From: Rhypophila decipiens
Taxonomy: Eukaryota; Ascomycota; Sordariomycetes; Sordariales; Naviculisporaceae
Reading direction: 5' to 3'
Length of the DNA: 64,000 nt
Assembly: GCA_033297075.1 (NCBI GenBank)
Contig: MU858099.1
Coordinates: 1-64,000 of the forward strand
The translations under genes were made by a program, and so were the position numbers. The stretch's first letter is position 1, and every line of letters starts with the position of its first letter. Positions 1 through 13,400 of the stretch are shown in pieces. The notes under the pieces were generated by a model. It did not search any database and was not told the DNA's origin. It saw nothing but the letters and a program-made list of their open reading frames with translations.

Positions 1-119
1 ACATACCATTTACTTGATTGGATCTTCCAATCAAGTCTAGTTGCTCTTTTGGGCTATGTTACGTAGTGGTGTGGTATGTCACGATCGTTACAGTGGTGTG
101 GTATGTCACGATCGTTACA
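1..119 (-). mobile_element. probable LTR end of a retrotransposon, cut by the window edge
   Basis: Read on the minus strand, this piece begins TGTAACGATCGTGACATACC just inside position 119, a TG start like that of many fungal Ty3/Gypsy LTRs. A perfect 27-bp direct duplication occupies 65-91 and 92-118. A perfect 11-bp stem with a 3-nt loop (ACTTGATTGGA and its complement) lies at 12-36. The other end would lie left of the window, so no partner LTR, target duplication or coding domain can be seen. The LTR assignment is an inference from the terminal sequence and the sharp composition change at 119/120. Confidence 0.35.
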
Positions 120-560
120 ATTAGTATATTCTTTAATATTAGTTTTAATATTAGAAAGCTCTAAATTACTTATTTTAATAATAAAATTAATAAAAGTAAT
201 TAAATATAGTAATAAATAATACTAGTAAATAGCTTAAAATATCTAATTTAACTAGTTATTAATAAGGAAGAATAGTAGTAAGAGTAGATAAGGGTATAAG
301 AGTAATATTTTAACTAGCTATAGAGTACTTAACTATATAAGAGGTTTAAGTTAGTATAACTTAAATAGTTAAGATAATTTAGGGTTTTTCTATAATATAA
401 TAATACGAAATTAGTATAATTATTATAACGTTATATCTTTTTTAGGAGTAAACAACTAATAAAAAGCTGAAATTTAGTAGGATTTTAAGCGAAATTATTG
501 CTAATTACCTTAAGCCTTTTTTAGGCGGATATATAGGGTTTTAGTTGAAGTACTAGTCTA
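120..560. repeat. AT-rich, RIP-like degenerate repeat block
   Basis: The sequence becomes very AT-rich, with many TA steps and few C residues on either strand. It returns to ordinary composition near 560. No open frame of note is present. This is how repeat-induced point mutation leaves old transposon copies in Pezizomycotina. What the block originally was cannot be recognised. Confidence 0.5.
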
Positions 561-2683
561 AATTAGCGCTCCTGCACTGACTAGGCCGCGCCAAACGGTT
601 AAAGAGATTGCTCCTGTCATTGGGCGGCGTTCATGAAACCCTAACCGTGGTTGGCTGTCCACACGCTCGGGTAATGTACCAGTGTCTGGTATTTTCATAC
701 ACGCGGCCATCGAAGCATCGAAACACTGCTTGAGCGGACAATCTACAGCCCGGATGATGGAGGTATAGCAATCGCACTTTCGCAAAGAAGGAGACGAACA
801 TATCTGCCAATACTTTTTGACGTCTTGTCTCGAACCTGGCAGAGTTCATGAAAACCATGAAGTCCTTCCGCATCCTCGGTAAGCGGGCTGCTAGACGAGA
901 CCTATGACGAGGTTGGCATCCCACTTATCCGGCACGGGATGGTGCGGTTCGTGCTGATGAAATGGATGGTTGTCGGTTGAACCTCGAAATGCAGAGAAGG
1001 CCGGGTATTGGCCGTGGAGGGCAGGTCTGCCGTACGGCGGTGCATTTACCAGGCCTCAAGTTCGATCAAGGGGTACATCATTGTCACGTCGACATCAGGC
1101 CTTCACAGTTCTCTGGCAACAATGGGTTTCTCGCAAACCCCGGCTTTTCTGGCCTCATGCTGTAGCTTCGACACGATATCATGATGGATAGGTGGAAGGC
1201 ACGAGATAAGTAAGCAGACACATCACTGGATGTTGATATATCGCTTCCATATTTGGAGCAGTACCCCGTATTGTTTACTCCGAAAGTAATCCGCAGTACG
1301 TACCCCCGTATCCGTACGGAATACTTAGTGTATTGCACAGACCGTCATGCCAAGATGTGAGAGCACTTGCATGGAAGGTGCATGTTGACCCCCACTCCAC
1401 GCGCCCACTTTCTTTGGGAATTCTTCCAACGGGGGGCGGGGAGTGTTCTTTTAGCGGACTTGGCTGCGAAATGCCAGCAAACGGCCATGGTGAATTTCCC
1501 ATTGGCGACTCGTCGACTCCATTTTTACACCACAAACCGACGGAGAGCATCAAACATGGTTCCATGGTCCTAAATAATTTGCCCAGAACTTCGGAGCAGA
1601 ATGCTTTTATTACTGCAGCAGTCGCAGCAAATATGGAGAGCAATATTCCGGATACGCAAATTGCACATCCTGTGTATGTGCAGGTCTGCAGGATCCAAGT
1701 TCCGACAGTTCTCCCCCCTACACGTACCGAGCACCCTTTCAACGCCGCCCACATCATGTCTTGACAAGTCCAGTAACGGGTGCCTCGTCCGCCTACGATG
1801 TAAAAACCGCGAGGCAGAGGTCGACTGATGTGAACAATCAGCGGGACGAATATCCGCCATGCTTTTTGTATCACCATCTTCTGCATAACGTCCTTCACTT
1901 GAACTAGAGACCCTGAATTCAAAGATCGAGGAAATGGACAACTGGTCAATGCTCCACGGCTGTGGGGTCCCACGTGGGACCTGGTGCCATTCCCATCTGC
2001 TGGATTGACTTTCACTTGTCATAAAAGCCATATCGGGAAAATGCTTCACCTTTTAAGCCTCAGGTAACAGGCCGTTGCCTCGGCTTCCATCATATAATCG
2101 ACCTTTGGAGTATCATCACCAAGGTTCCTTTTTTATTCCAAAGTCCAACAGTTGAGACCGACTGCAGGTTTCCCCGTATGACACAAGTCTCACCTGGACT
2201 TGACGTCTCAAGCCCACCGCCCGGTGGAACAAATGATCGGCACAGTCAACCCCCTAAACGCGTGCCCTTGTCTAAACGCTTCTTGGGAATGACGACAGAA
2301 CCGGAAGTGGCCCAAGCTCGTGGGTTCCAGTCCGCCAAGCGGGAAATTTGGACGATCTCTCAACGGTCTTGGCAACATACCACATTCAAACCTGCCGAAC
2401 GCTGAGAAGCTGAACTGGAGCGGTGATAGGTGATCCTTGTTTACTTTGGAGAGAAGAAATTAACCTGCTATGGGGACTACCGATCACTATGAGCAGCTAT
2501 CCGCTTTCGAAGGTTTATTCCACACGAGTATATCCCGATACCCCTCCAGCCCCTCCAAACTTCCAGCCAGGTGGCCCGGTAGACTCGTGAAGGCCCGCTT
2601 CCACAAGCCTGACAGGCACTGACGGATGTCTCTGCATGTCTCTCCTCCATATGGATACCCTTTGTCTGGCTACACAGGACGCA
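561..2683. other. no supported gene
   Basis: Composition is ordinary. Open frames exist on both strands, the longest on the minus strand between 1275 and 2015, where the first ATG is at 1886. Three other frames overlap it on both strands, no protein family is recognisable, and there is no clear splice structure. No RNA gene was found. Confidence 0.4.
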
Positions 2684-2691
2684 ATTGCCGA

Positions 2692-2955
2692 TAGGGATGA
2701 GTAATTTCGGAAAGACCCCCCCATTCGAATTTCAACACTAACTGTATTGGGAAGGCGGTGAAGGTACTGCCTATATATAAAGGTAGTTCCCTGACAATTT
2801 TATATATAACTAACCCCTGATCTATGGTAACCCCCGATATAAATAGGACCCACTTTTGAAATCTGAAAATCTTGAATTCCAAGACGGTAAATTTCGAAAC
2901 GGTTTTCAAGAATTACTTGAAATTCGAAACCTGAAAATTTCGTTACTCATCCCTA
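2692..2955. mobile_element. 264-bp hAT-type MITE with 8-bp target duplication
   Basis: The element begins TAGGGATGAGTAA and ends with the exact reverse complement of those 13 bases. It is flanked by a perfect 8-bp direct repeat, ATTGCCGA, at 2684-2691 and 2956-2963. An 8-bp duplication with TAGGG-type ends is characteristic of the hAT superfamily. The inside is AT-rich with no coding capacity, so it is non-autonomous. The undamaged target duplication suggests a fairly recent insertion. The boundaries are seen directly; the superfamily is assigned from those two features only. Confidence 0.75.
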
Positions 2956-2963
2956 ATTGCCGA

Positions 2964-5900
2964 AGTCTCAACGTCTCAAACTTGACCGCCACAATGGACT
3001 TACCATCTGTTGCATTGGCAACGGACCGCTAGCGCCATGACGTTCCTCTGTTTTCCGATCTGTGGATCTTTTATGGGTTGTTAGTTTCGGGCTCTATCCC
3101 TAACTCTTGACCTCGATCCGTTATTGGGGCTGGGAGCCTCCCCTGACACCACAAGCAGCGCGGTAAACTCCACACGCAACTCGACCATTCATACAGAATC
3201 GTTTCAGCTCTGAGTTTTTGACAAGTTTCCGTTGCACACACTGTTGGCAAGGGATGGTGCTGGCGGTGTCGGCAACACCATGGGAGGCTGGCCCACGCCA
3301 AATACGACTGTCGGAGAAGGGTACCATCGGGCAATTTAGCCAAAGCCTGCGTCTTTATGAAGAGTCCTCAAAAAACAACCAGCCCTGGATGACATGGTTT
3401 CAGAGGCCGAAGACGTGAACCATCTCATTCTCCGCGGCTCAGTGGAAATCCCAGAAATGGCAAATTATCCAACCGATCCAAAGCCTGCGGTGAGCACAGA
3501 GCATTCGGACTGCACACAGTATTCAACGGAATACCGGTGCAGGCACTGCAGAGAACGCCCGGTGCAAAGTCCGCAATCGGCCCGCTCGAAGCAAAGGCTG
3601 TCTCTGAGATCACATGCTGGGAATGATTCGCAAAGTCGGTCGCAGGTTCGCAGCAGCCTTTGGTGAGCCGCCGAGCATGTACTTCGTATCCACAAGGTCT
3701 GTTCTGGGCGGTGGCCGCTCTTCCGGTCTTTTTCGCAAGTTTCCGGAAAAGTGGGTACCGGGATGCTCGATGCATCTCAAAATCGCGGCCCCTTGAACCG
3801 CAACCAAGAACAGCCAAGGCTGCCAATACTTGTACTTGCCAGCATCAACTCCAACAACCCGGAGACAGGACATAATTGTTGAGATGATGCCCTCGGAACT
3901 GAACGGTGGCCGGTCGGCATCAACATACCGGCAATCCAGAAGAGGATGACCACTACGGCATGTCTGTCACCCCACCGGGTTGGGAGCCGGAGACAAACCG
4001 AGTGCCCGCCCTCCCATTTGCCACTGCGTACGGAACATGATGAAAATGCTCACCAGGAACACTTTCCTTCTCCCCGTCACCCATAGCACTGCCAGACGAA
4101 CTGCGGGATTTTTTTCTTCTTTCCATGGAGGGTAGACGCTGATCCAATTTGGAGTTTTGGACATTGCAGAGCCAATGAGGGTCCCGACCCGACGTGGGGG
4201 TCCCCCAATTTCACCCCCGCGACGTGCTCCTGCGGCGCGGGACAGAACGCGGGGGTTCGCGCGGCCCAGCGGGTCTCGCCCTCGTTTTTGTGCCGCCTCG
4301 TCATGTTGGAGGGACGTGTCGCTCTGCGACGTGGTTTTCAGCATTGGACTGACTGGTCGATCGTGGAAAAAGGGATCGTGTTCGTGTTGCTCTCTCCTTT
4401 CATTTGCGCACCAATGAGAGTGCTTTCTCGTCAACAGGTTGATCGATCGAAGTCGGCCCATGTCGAACCCTAACCCTGGCGACTGACATTGTGTCGACTG
4501 TCAGGAGTCGACACTTCTGGATCAAGTCGCTCGTCCGTCACGGCCCGTCTCTCCTGACATCCTTGATAGTACCATGTGTGTTTATAATGTTGCCAGCAGG
4601 AGTCTTCGTTTTTCGGCCTGGGGAATCCATAAGGTCCATAGGTTCGGTCCTTGGTCGTCCTTCGTTTTCGTTTTCGCCAGACGTATCAGGTCCCAGGAGA
4701 CGAACAAGTCCAGCAGGGCGTTGGAGAGTTTTATATATACACGACCAGCCTGCAGAGTTTGGTGCTTGTTGTTATTCCTGCGCTTTTTCTTACGTTCTTC
4801 TTAGTACTTTCCCTTATCTTGATAACCCCAGATCTTGGGGAAGATCGCTGTCCATTCAGGGCCTGCCGATCTGGCGGCGTGACCTGTCGCAATTTTCGTT
4901 TGGCATGAGGCACTTGTCTGTGGTAGCATCTCGGCATCAGGGGTCAACTTGAGGATAAGATAGGAAGTAGCCGAGACGGCTTGATGAACCCAGGAAAGCT
5001 TGGTCTCACTTACACCACCACGGATACACACAATCCGGGCTCGCTATTCGAGGGAAAAAGCATTCTTATTCCTCCTCCGGTCCCTGAAGGGGTCCAAGTT
5101 GAATCACAAAACGGCGCCATGCATTGCTTCGCCCTGCAGCCCAGACGTTTCGGTCAAGCCCAAGCCATCCCAGCCCGTCCAGCCCTAGCCGGTTGATAGA
5201 CCCTTGATCGAATCGAAAGTTCAAAGTTTATCTCGAGGAGGCTTGATCACGGAATGGGTACCTTATCGGCGCGTTTCGGAAGTTCACTGGTTACCAGGAG
5301 TCTAGCTCCTCCTCCCAACACTGATGTCATGGACCGTTGGACTGCTGAAGGTCAATGTGAGGGTTATCAAGACGAAGGGACCTCTCTCTCTCGGCGAGCC
5401 CTCAACCGCCGCTTAGCCGGTGCTCTTTCTTTTTCTTGGGCACTACTCTTGAGATAAGGCATGATATTGGCGCTAATCCGTCGTGTAGGTTGGCTTGGGA
5501 GCTTCACGGTGTCCTGGTTACATCGTGGGCTGCAGCATGCCCGATAACCTTACTCCCGTTTCCTCGATTATCATGTTGATGGTCCAAAGACTCTAGCAGT
5601 CTCGGATATCGGCATGTCACCGTCAGTGAGTGACGGTATCACCAGGTTTTTGGATCTCCTTGGAAAGAGCAGCCGCCTGCTCACTAGTTCGTGGTCTATA
5701 TCATATGCCTCGCCGGGCCGCAATCAAGCTAATTAGTTTAGCTCGATGGGTTCGGTTCTTTGGTCCATCGGGGCTTGACAAGTGTCCTGCCTGCCCTCTG
5801 GATCTCACCAGTCAGGGTCCAATCTCATATCGTGGCGTTGAACGGCCGGAGACTCACCGGCATTGATACATGAGTACGTATGTACCTGAGTGGGGAGTCC

Positions 5901-7325
5901 TCCGGTATAGGCGTCATGGAATGGGCCCTGAACCAGTCCAGCGGGCGACGGAAGGTTCATCGATGGCGCCCTCTGGGCCAATGTCGTGCTTGTGGACCAC
6001 CAAGAGAGCCCCTTCACCTCTATCTGTCTGGGCTTTAGCCAAGCAAGGCCAGTTCATCCGCCAACGGATTTGCTTACCTGCCTGTATGGCTTTATTGGTG
6101 ATTGGCGGATGTGGGCACGAAGCTAAAAAGAAGGTTCAGCCCATCATCACCTTTCTTGGGTATGGAAAGATATATCTGACCACGATGGGCAGGATATCCG
6201 TTGGTTGGACAATGGCTAGGCACTGTTGCTCAAAGGGTGCAACCACCGGCCTTTGGAACGGTCTTGTGGATGCGGAGAGCATTGACTCGAATAACCAAAG
6301 GGAATAAGCAATAGGGCCAGAACCAAAGAAAGCTTCCATGGTCGTTCGTCGTTTTGTTGACGGCGTGATTATCTGCCCACCACCTTTCGGCACTAGGTTC
6401 GCCTAGCATGACACGGAACTTGGTAAGTGAGCTACACATTAGCCAGACGAATCATGGAAGATGAAGTCGATTTAAACTACAGTATATGGTCAATGATGTG
6501 GAAGCCAGCCTGGTCAAGACAACATTGTTTCGTGGTCTCCATCGCTGGTTACTTTCACATTCTGTATGACTTTTGCTGGAATCCCATAGGGCCTTCGTCT
6601 GCCTTCTTTGGTGCAGAATGAAACCGATAGTCAACCTAGTGCGCAACTGTTATGGTGCTCTCAAGTACCTACACAGTGACTCTCGTGATGGTTCCTGGTC
6701 TTGTCAGGCTATAAGTTAGTCAGATGTGGACCTTTTGTTCTTCTCCCTCGTTAATAAATTGAGGCCCGGAACGACTTATTCACTCTACTACCGGTGTTAT
6801 CCCGTTTACACATGTGATAATGTATGTATGCTCGTGGTTTCTTTGCTTCTTTTCGCCGGATGACTTTGGTTCTATCGGGCTCACTTGTGTGTTTGGACCC
6901 TGAATGTCAGGTACCTAGGCATGTGATACTTTTGAATCGTAACGTGAGCCATGATGCGTAGATCTGCCAACGTTTCATGGACATGGTTCCACATCTCAGG
7001 TGTAAGTCAACCGTGCAACTATTGACACAAGTCAGTCACTATGTATGTCCTAACGCTTTAAACTTGGGAAGACCTAGATCAGGGTTAAACCCTTTATGGC
7101 TGGTTCAGCACTCGCCTTCTGCCTCACCGCACCGCAAATGGAGTTTGACGGCCCATCCTACCCAATCAAAGTTTCTTTTTGCCTTACCTTGAAGGGTTAA
7201 CCCTGATCCGGACCGGCTGTCCTGAGTATCCGCAAGGCAACGGTCTCCACAGCACACAAAGTTACGTACTTACTGGGGAAAAAGAATAAAGTAGAGAGTA
7301 GTAATCCAGTAAGAAACAAAGCAAA
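2964..7325. other. no supported gene
   Basis: About 4.4 kb of normal-composition DNA. Open frames are short, overlapping and unrecognisable. A 9-bp perfect hairpin (GTGTCGACT, 6-nt loop) lies at 4491-4514. No transposase or reverse-transcriptase motif was seen in the translated frames. Confidence 0.4.
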
Positions 7326-7463
7326 GCGGGTTTAGCTCAGTTGGGAGAGCGTCAGACTGAAGTCCACTTCGGTTGTTTCTCACGTACAATTTCTGGTTAT
7401 TAGACTGGAGTACCGTGAAGCAATGATATCTGAAGGTCATGTGTTCGATCCACATAAACCGCA
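7326..7463 (+). tRNA. tRNA-Phe(GAA) with a 65-nt intron
   Basis: Exon 1 is 7326-7362 and exon 2 is 7428-7463. Joined, they give a 73-nt cloverleaf with acceptor arm GCGGGTT/AACCGC plus discriminator A, D-loop TTAGCTCAGTTGGGAGAGC, anticodon GAA, and T-arm loop TTCGATC. The intron, 7363-7427, sits one base 3' of the anticodon, the canonical nuclear position. It contains ACTTC, which can pair with the anticodon GAAG as in other tRNA-Phe precursors. A T5 run at 7476-7480 is a suitable RNA polymerase III terminator. The intron is long compared with the roughly 20-nt tRNA-Phe introns of budding yeast. CCA is not encoded, as expected in eukaryotes. Confidence 0.95.
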
Positions 7464-10400
7464 AGCAATTATATATTTTTGCAGTTTGCTGCATGTGTGT
7501 GCTGTCTGTCTATTTGTTCTTCTTGTTGTTAACACAATGGTTGAATTTTCTTCCTTGTCTTTATTCATATTGCCATTCATTGTACGTACGTACACACACA
7601 GTACATGTTGCTTTCAGGGGCAAAACTTAAAAGACGTGTTGTCTGGACAACCAAAGGGGAAGACGGCGGATGAAAGGCACCCTTGATTTATATTGCTTGG
7701 ATATTTATTTGTCTTACGTACGTACGTACACCTGTTTAGTTGACATGGCATGACAGTAATGATCGGACAACAAAGCCGTTCTGATACTACTTTATATGGC
7801 ACATCGTACTATGAGTAGAAGAATATTGTCTGTCTTCTTGGTATCAATCTTGCTAATGCAAGCAAGACCAGGCTTATATGGGAAGTTGAGTCTATAGGCA
7901 TGTCTCAAATGCACCTGCTCTCCTCCCTGTTCGCCATTATACTCCATTTGTCGGTATTGTCCTTTCGTTCAAGAACGTACTATACGTGATGTGTAGAATA
8001 GCGGTTGCTCCGTGGTGGCCGTCTAATCAACAAACATAACAAAAGCAAGTGAGTATTTCAGACCAGCCAGCAAGGTTTTCTTTGCGTTTCTTGGAACCTT
8101 GCTGAGGATGTTGCGGGTCTGCCGGCTTTCCGTCCCCTTTTTTTTTGCATGTGTTCATTGCCTTTCAACAACAACATATGTTTTAGCATACTAATGCAAG
8201 AGAGAACAGAACCACACCTGGAATCACAGTGATGGGTCAAGGAAATCTGACGATATAATTCCTCGGTGAGTGCTGAACGTACTTGGTAATTACTCCCATG
8301 TCGATAAAGAACGGACTTGAAAGTACATCTCTTCTTGAACTGGAGCTGGCTCACGCATCTGTCAATGCCGTATATGCATGTTTTATATAATTACATCCAG
8401 AGATTACATGTGGTTTGGAACATCATGGGGCTAGATATTATGTCTAGGAATTGGGATAGAACAAGGATCTGGCTGCAAGAAGGATGGATGCCAGATCATC
8501 AAACGCCCATAATTATCTCCAGTCTTGGTTGGCAACACCAGACAGTTTAGACCCTCTCGACAGTGGTTTTTATCGCGCTTTTTCTAACCATGGACCGTCT
8601 CGCATTCCTTATCCGTCCGTTGCCTTGGAAGTAAGTCCTAGGAGGCACTTGCAGTCATGTGGTATCTCGAAACATGCCAGTTGCCATATTATCGTTTAGT
8701 CTAGTCAGCCGGGTACCAGAACTGGCTCATCCTCGAATTGACACCAACTATGGATGGGGTAATTAGAGACTTGACCTCCGCCTGGGGATATTCTCTTTGC
8801 AAGTTATCACTGCAATGGTGGCTGCCGGTTTGGTGGGTACTGATGCTAACGATATTCTACAAGGCCATTCGGAACCCATGGAGTAGGTCAGCCAACTAGC
8901 AAGGAGGTGTAAATGGTATCTTATATTCACCAAGATATAAAAAGGTTTGCTCAGGTTCACATACGCTAGCTAGCAGGACTGGATAATAAGCCCAATGCTT
9001 CCAAATAGTATAATCGTATCACCGGAGCACATTGTTTTGAGTTCAAGATGGTGATCTGATCTCGCACGGTCTTCAAATGAGTACTGGGGAAATACATTCC
9101 ACTCACATCGACAGAGATATAAACACTGGTGAAATGAGCCCGACTACCTACCTCCAGTCTTGCACGCGCAGCGGAGCACCGATTGATGGGTAACTTCATA
9201 GTAGGATAGCCAGACAGGCCGGATCTCTTCAGCCTCAATTTCAATCTATCCAGCCTTCCCTACTTTAAGCTCTGAGGAGTCCACAACTTCAATCCCAATA
9301 TGGTCTGGTCCATCGACATCCGCAATGCGAAGGATATCCAGGCGCCCGTACGGCCCGAGCCGCGCAAGCGCGGGCCCCCTTAATGTTACTTTCCCATTGA
9401 TGAGACCGAGACAGGGGCTGAACGCCTCAACACGCCTCCACGAAAACAGCAAGATGACGAGGCGAACAAGGATCTATGATTTTGTACGGAGTATAGCATG
9501 GACAATTAGCCTTCGATATACGAACCATCAAGAAACCGTCAAGTTTAAAGGGGTCCCACCAGGGCATTCTTCAATGAATGGATCATGACACGGCTGTATC
9601 AGGTCTTGTGGTGTATGTACTACAGGTGTTCCCGTTCCCTCACATCCCTTTGTTGATCTCATTACACTGATTTAATCCTGCCCACTGCAGATTTTGTATA
9701 TATCAGTTCAAAGATGGGAGGTTCTTTCTATTGCAAGTGCTCACAAGTGAGAGAAACAGGCATTGTCAACATCTTCTACCTCGAGTTAAATTCAAGATAC
9801 AGCAAGCGAATTGGCAGGCTATCGAACAGCATAAAGGGGGCAAAGCCAACTGGACTAGTCATCTGGACGGATCAAAATCGAGAGCAGAACGACAGTCCAC
9901 AAAGATTTCGACCAATAATGGCCTGAAAGGGCGATGAGAGATCTCGAACAGTAGGTACGACGGCACAGAGGGAGATCGTGTGAGTGCGTGTTCATCGCGT
10001 ACCAATCCATGGACATGTCTCGCAAGTGTGCGGGTGTGTCTTGCCTGCTAATATTTTAATTTCCCCGATTTGTCCGTCGTCTGATTCATCTATCTAGCCT
10101 TCTTTACAATGTCAAGTTCGTATTCCCTTCCAGCAACATAATTACGTGTACATCTATCTGGTTGGGACTGAGACCTCGATCCCCGTAAAGGAGTTGGGTT
10201 TCTAGTTCAGATGTCTCGGGAAACCCAAGGCTGAGTGAGTACGTCTGTTTTTTCAATATCTCCCAGAGTCCGCTTCTCGTGTCTTGCTCTCCTCAAGGGA
10301 CTGAGACATCTGTTCCGTGACTTCATTAGACTTTCTCGTGAAAAGAAAGGAAAGACAATACGTACTCACACACCGGGAGGAATTAAGAAAGCGAAAAGCA

Positions 10401-13400
10401 CCGAGGGTCCAAGACTCCAGAAGACAAAAGAAGAAACAAGAAATGTCCCGCCTCCCTTCTCCCCCACGTGGTCTCACCTGTTGTTTGTGATTGTGGACAT
10501 TGGATATTTCCATTGTTCCATTTGCTTGTGGCCCAGCCAGGAGGATGTAATGGAGTTTATGGGAAAGGTATGGGTTATCCGTATCCTTTGGCGTGTCTTT
10601 CAACCTCCACCGGTCCAGGTGACAGGCCTGACAGAAAGAAAAAAGAAAGAAAAAATGAAAACTAGCATTAACCATTGAAGCCAGGCGGCTCATCCCGCGA
10701 GGAAGGCTTCATTACCCACCCAGCATGACCCATTTCCACGCTGCGTTTTGTAGTGGCTGGACAATACACGTGTACTGCATGTCAATATCACAACGGGGAA
10801 GCATAATATCGAGCCATCATATCGAGAATGTCTTCTGCCCTGCTCCAGCTGACGGTCCTACTTGACAGTAAAGTCTGCCAGCATGAGATAGTATCCAACT
10901 GGTCTCTTCACCATTGCCACTGGAACAAGCTATCGCCGAGCCTGTCAGCGTCTTCTCAACCACAGTAAAGAAAGTAGAAACACCAGCACACAATGCATCA
11001 TCGACGATATGAATGTCTCGAAATAGAATGCCATGTTGCGGAATCGTCGTCTCGTCTTAGCCGCAGGGGCAAATATCAAGACTTTGTCGTTGTCTCCCAT
11101 GAGCAAGGATATTGTTGACTCTGAACTGGCCCGTCTCCATGACGATCATTGCATCACTTGTCAATGCCGTTCGTTGGCTCTTCTCCGGCCGCCTGAGAGA
11201 GCAGATTCTGTTTTTTGTTGTTGTCCATATTAGCCGACAGGAGTCACTGCGTCGGCGCTAGATGGAGATAATAACCACTTGGATTTATCAAAGGCAAGGC
11301 AGGTCATCGTTGATATCCTTCACCCAAACTTGTCAAGATGAAGCAGATCAACAGCTCCAGATCCCAGCCTTGCCGTCAGCTGAGGTAGATCAATGAATCA
11401 TGGGAATAGAACAACGCAATAAAAACATCTAGATCTCTATTTCTGTATACAACCTACATACAGAAATGGTGATGGATCAACGGTATAGAGGCAGTGTCGT
11501 CGTTGGAGCTCGCGTGGCAAACTTAAACTTCCATTCTTTCTCGCCTCGTAACCGTAACACACATCCAAAAGAAAACAACAACGAATGAGGAAATACCAAA
11601 TACATACACACCAGACAGGAAATGACCAACAAACTTGCGAGTCACCCTATTGGCCACCGTGAAGCCTCAAGAACTGCAAGTCTTTCTGCAAGTTGCCGCT
11701 ATGGGACGAACTACTGAACACCCGACTTGTAGGATGCAAGCTGGGCATAGGAGCATACGTTTGAGACATATTGGGTTCTTCGACTCCTCTCGGAAGATTT
11801 GTGTATTGACATGGATCCCGCTGTGTAGTACTGTATACTCTGGGGCTCTGCTCATGAGAAGGAACTGGAGAGAGACAAAAAGCTTATCGTCGACCCCTGT
11901 TCTCAATCTTGAAAGTTCGTCCCTGATCTCTGCGAGATGAGCTCCTTGGGCTCCTTCAGCCCTCAGCGCAGAGCCCCCTTCGCTTTCTCAGACGGTTGAT
12001 GTGCTGTACAGTACATACGGATGGCCCCTTATCAACATCCGTAGGCTCCTGCTGCACTTTGAGGCTTGGCGGGAACAAAACAACCCGGTGAGCCTGCCTG
12101 CAAGACACCCCGCGGGACAGGAGATTAAATCATCGACAGCCACTGGCTGAGAGACGTCTTTCCTCCTGAACGCCTGCCTCTTCTCCCCAATCATATCGAG
12201 CATGCAGGTATTTTGATAGGCGTCAACTGAAGGGAAACAAAAACTTGCCCAGTTGCCACTTGACAGGTCATCTTTTGCGGGGAGACCGCGTCCGGGGCTA
12301 GACTCGAGTCCGAATGTTCCATGAATTTGCATCTCTTTTGATGGAGGAGCTTCGAAGAGTCGTACAGATTAGGAAAGTTGAAACTTGCAGTTCCGCCCGC
12401 CAAGGTAATTTCGGGAAGAATATAATGGAATCTTTGCTGCGAGGTGCAGATAACGCACATAAAAGACCAGCTGGCGCCTGAGAGGAGCACTGAACCGCCA
12501 ACTAGACTCCTCAAAAGGCCCTATTCGCAGCGAGCGGGATGCTACTATGCAAGTGATGTGGGCGTTGTGTACCCGTAAAGTTGGCACATATAGCCCCGCA
12601 AGTTGGCTGGAACACAGACATTGGTCAATTGAGAAGTTTATCGCCCCTGGAGTGGTGCAGTGTCAAAAATCAGGCCGGTTCAAGGGACCTGAGAGAGAAG
12701 CCTGAACTTTACCCCGTTCGTGAAGAATGGTATCCTGCTCGGCGACGACAACCGAACGCTCCAGCGAATCTCCGGCTGAATAAGAGCACGAACCCGAACT
12801 CGAACAAGGCTCTTCTGAGGATCTTCCCCATGGGGACGAGCAGCATCGTGGCCTTTCCTAAAAGAAATTAGTAGCTGCGGGAATTCCCAGTTTCCAGGCC
12901 TGTTGGAAGAAACCAGTTCGCAAACAATCGCATTTTCTGACGTTTTTCGCCATTGATAAAGGTTGTCCGGAGATTTTGCGCCGCCCCTGTTTTTAGGGTT
13001 ACACGTACATGATAGGGTCTCTATCAAGCGTGGGCTGGTGGGCTGGTATGTACCTGGTTATCAGGTCGCAGGCACGGGCGTCACGTCAAACATGGCAGAA
13101 CCGCGTCTCGAAAGATGGGATTTCTGCCCCCTATTCGTCTTTCAGCCCTTCAGCGGAGGAAAGCTCATCTTAAATTATATTGGTCCCAGACCGACCGTGA
13201 CGGCCGCGCCTTCCGGTTGTTATCAATCGGAAAGATGCATCAGGGGCCAGTCAAGCGGTAACCGGATGATCTGCTCTGACAGCTCTTGTGCGGTCGAGAA
13301 CCTTCGCGCGGTAGGCTGCTCGGTCAGCTTGCTGGGCCGCCTAAACCGTCAACAGTTGGTAGGCTATAGAGTGTCGGGGAGATTTGTCCCTGAATTCAAG

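Noticed and set aside
1275..2015. 246-codon minus-strand open frame
   Set aside because: It has no ATG until 1886, overlaps open frames on both strands, and matches no known family; it is most likely chance in GC-balanced DNA.
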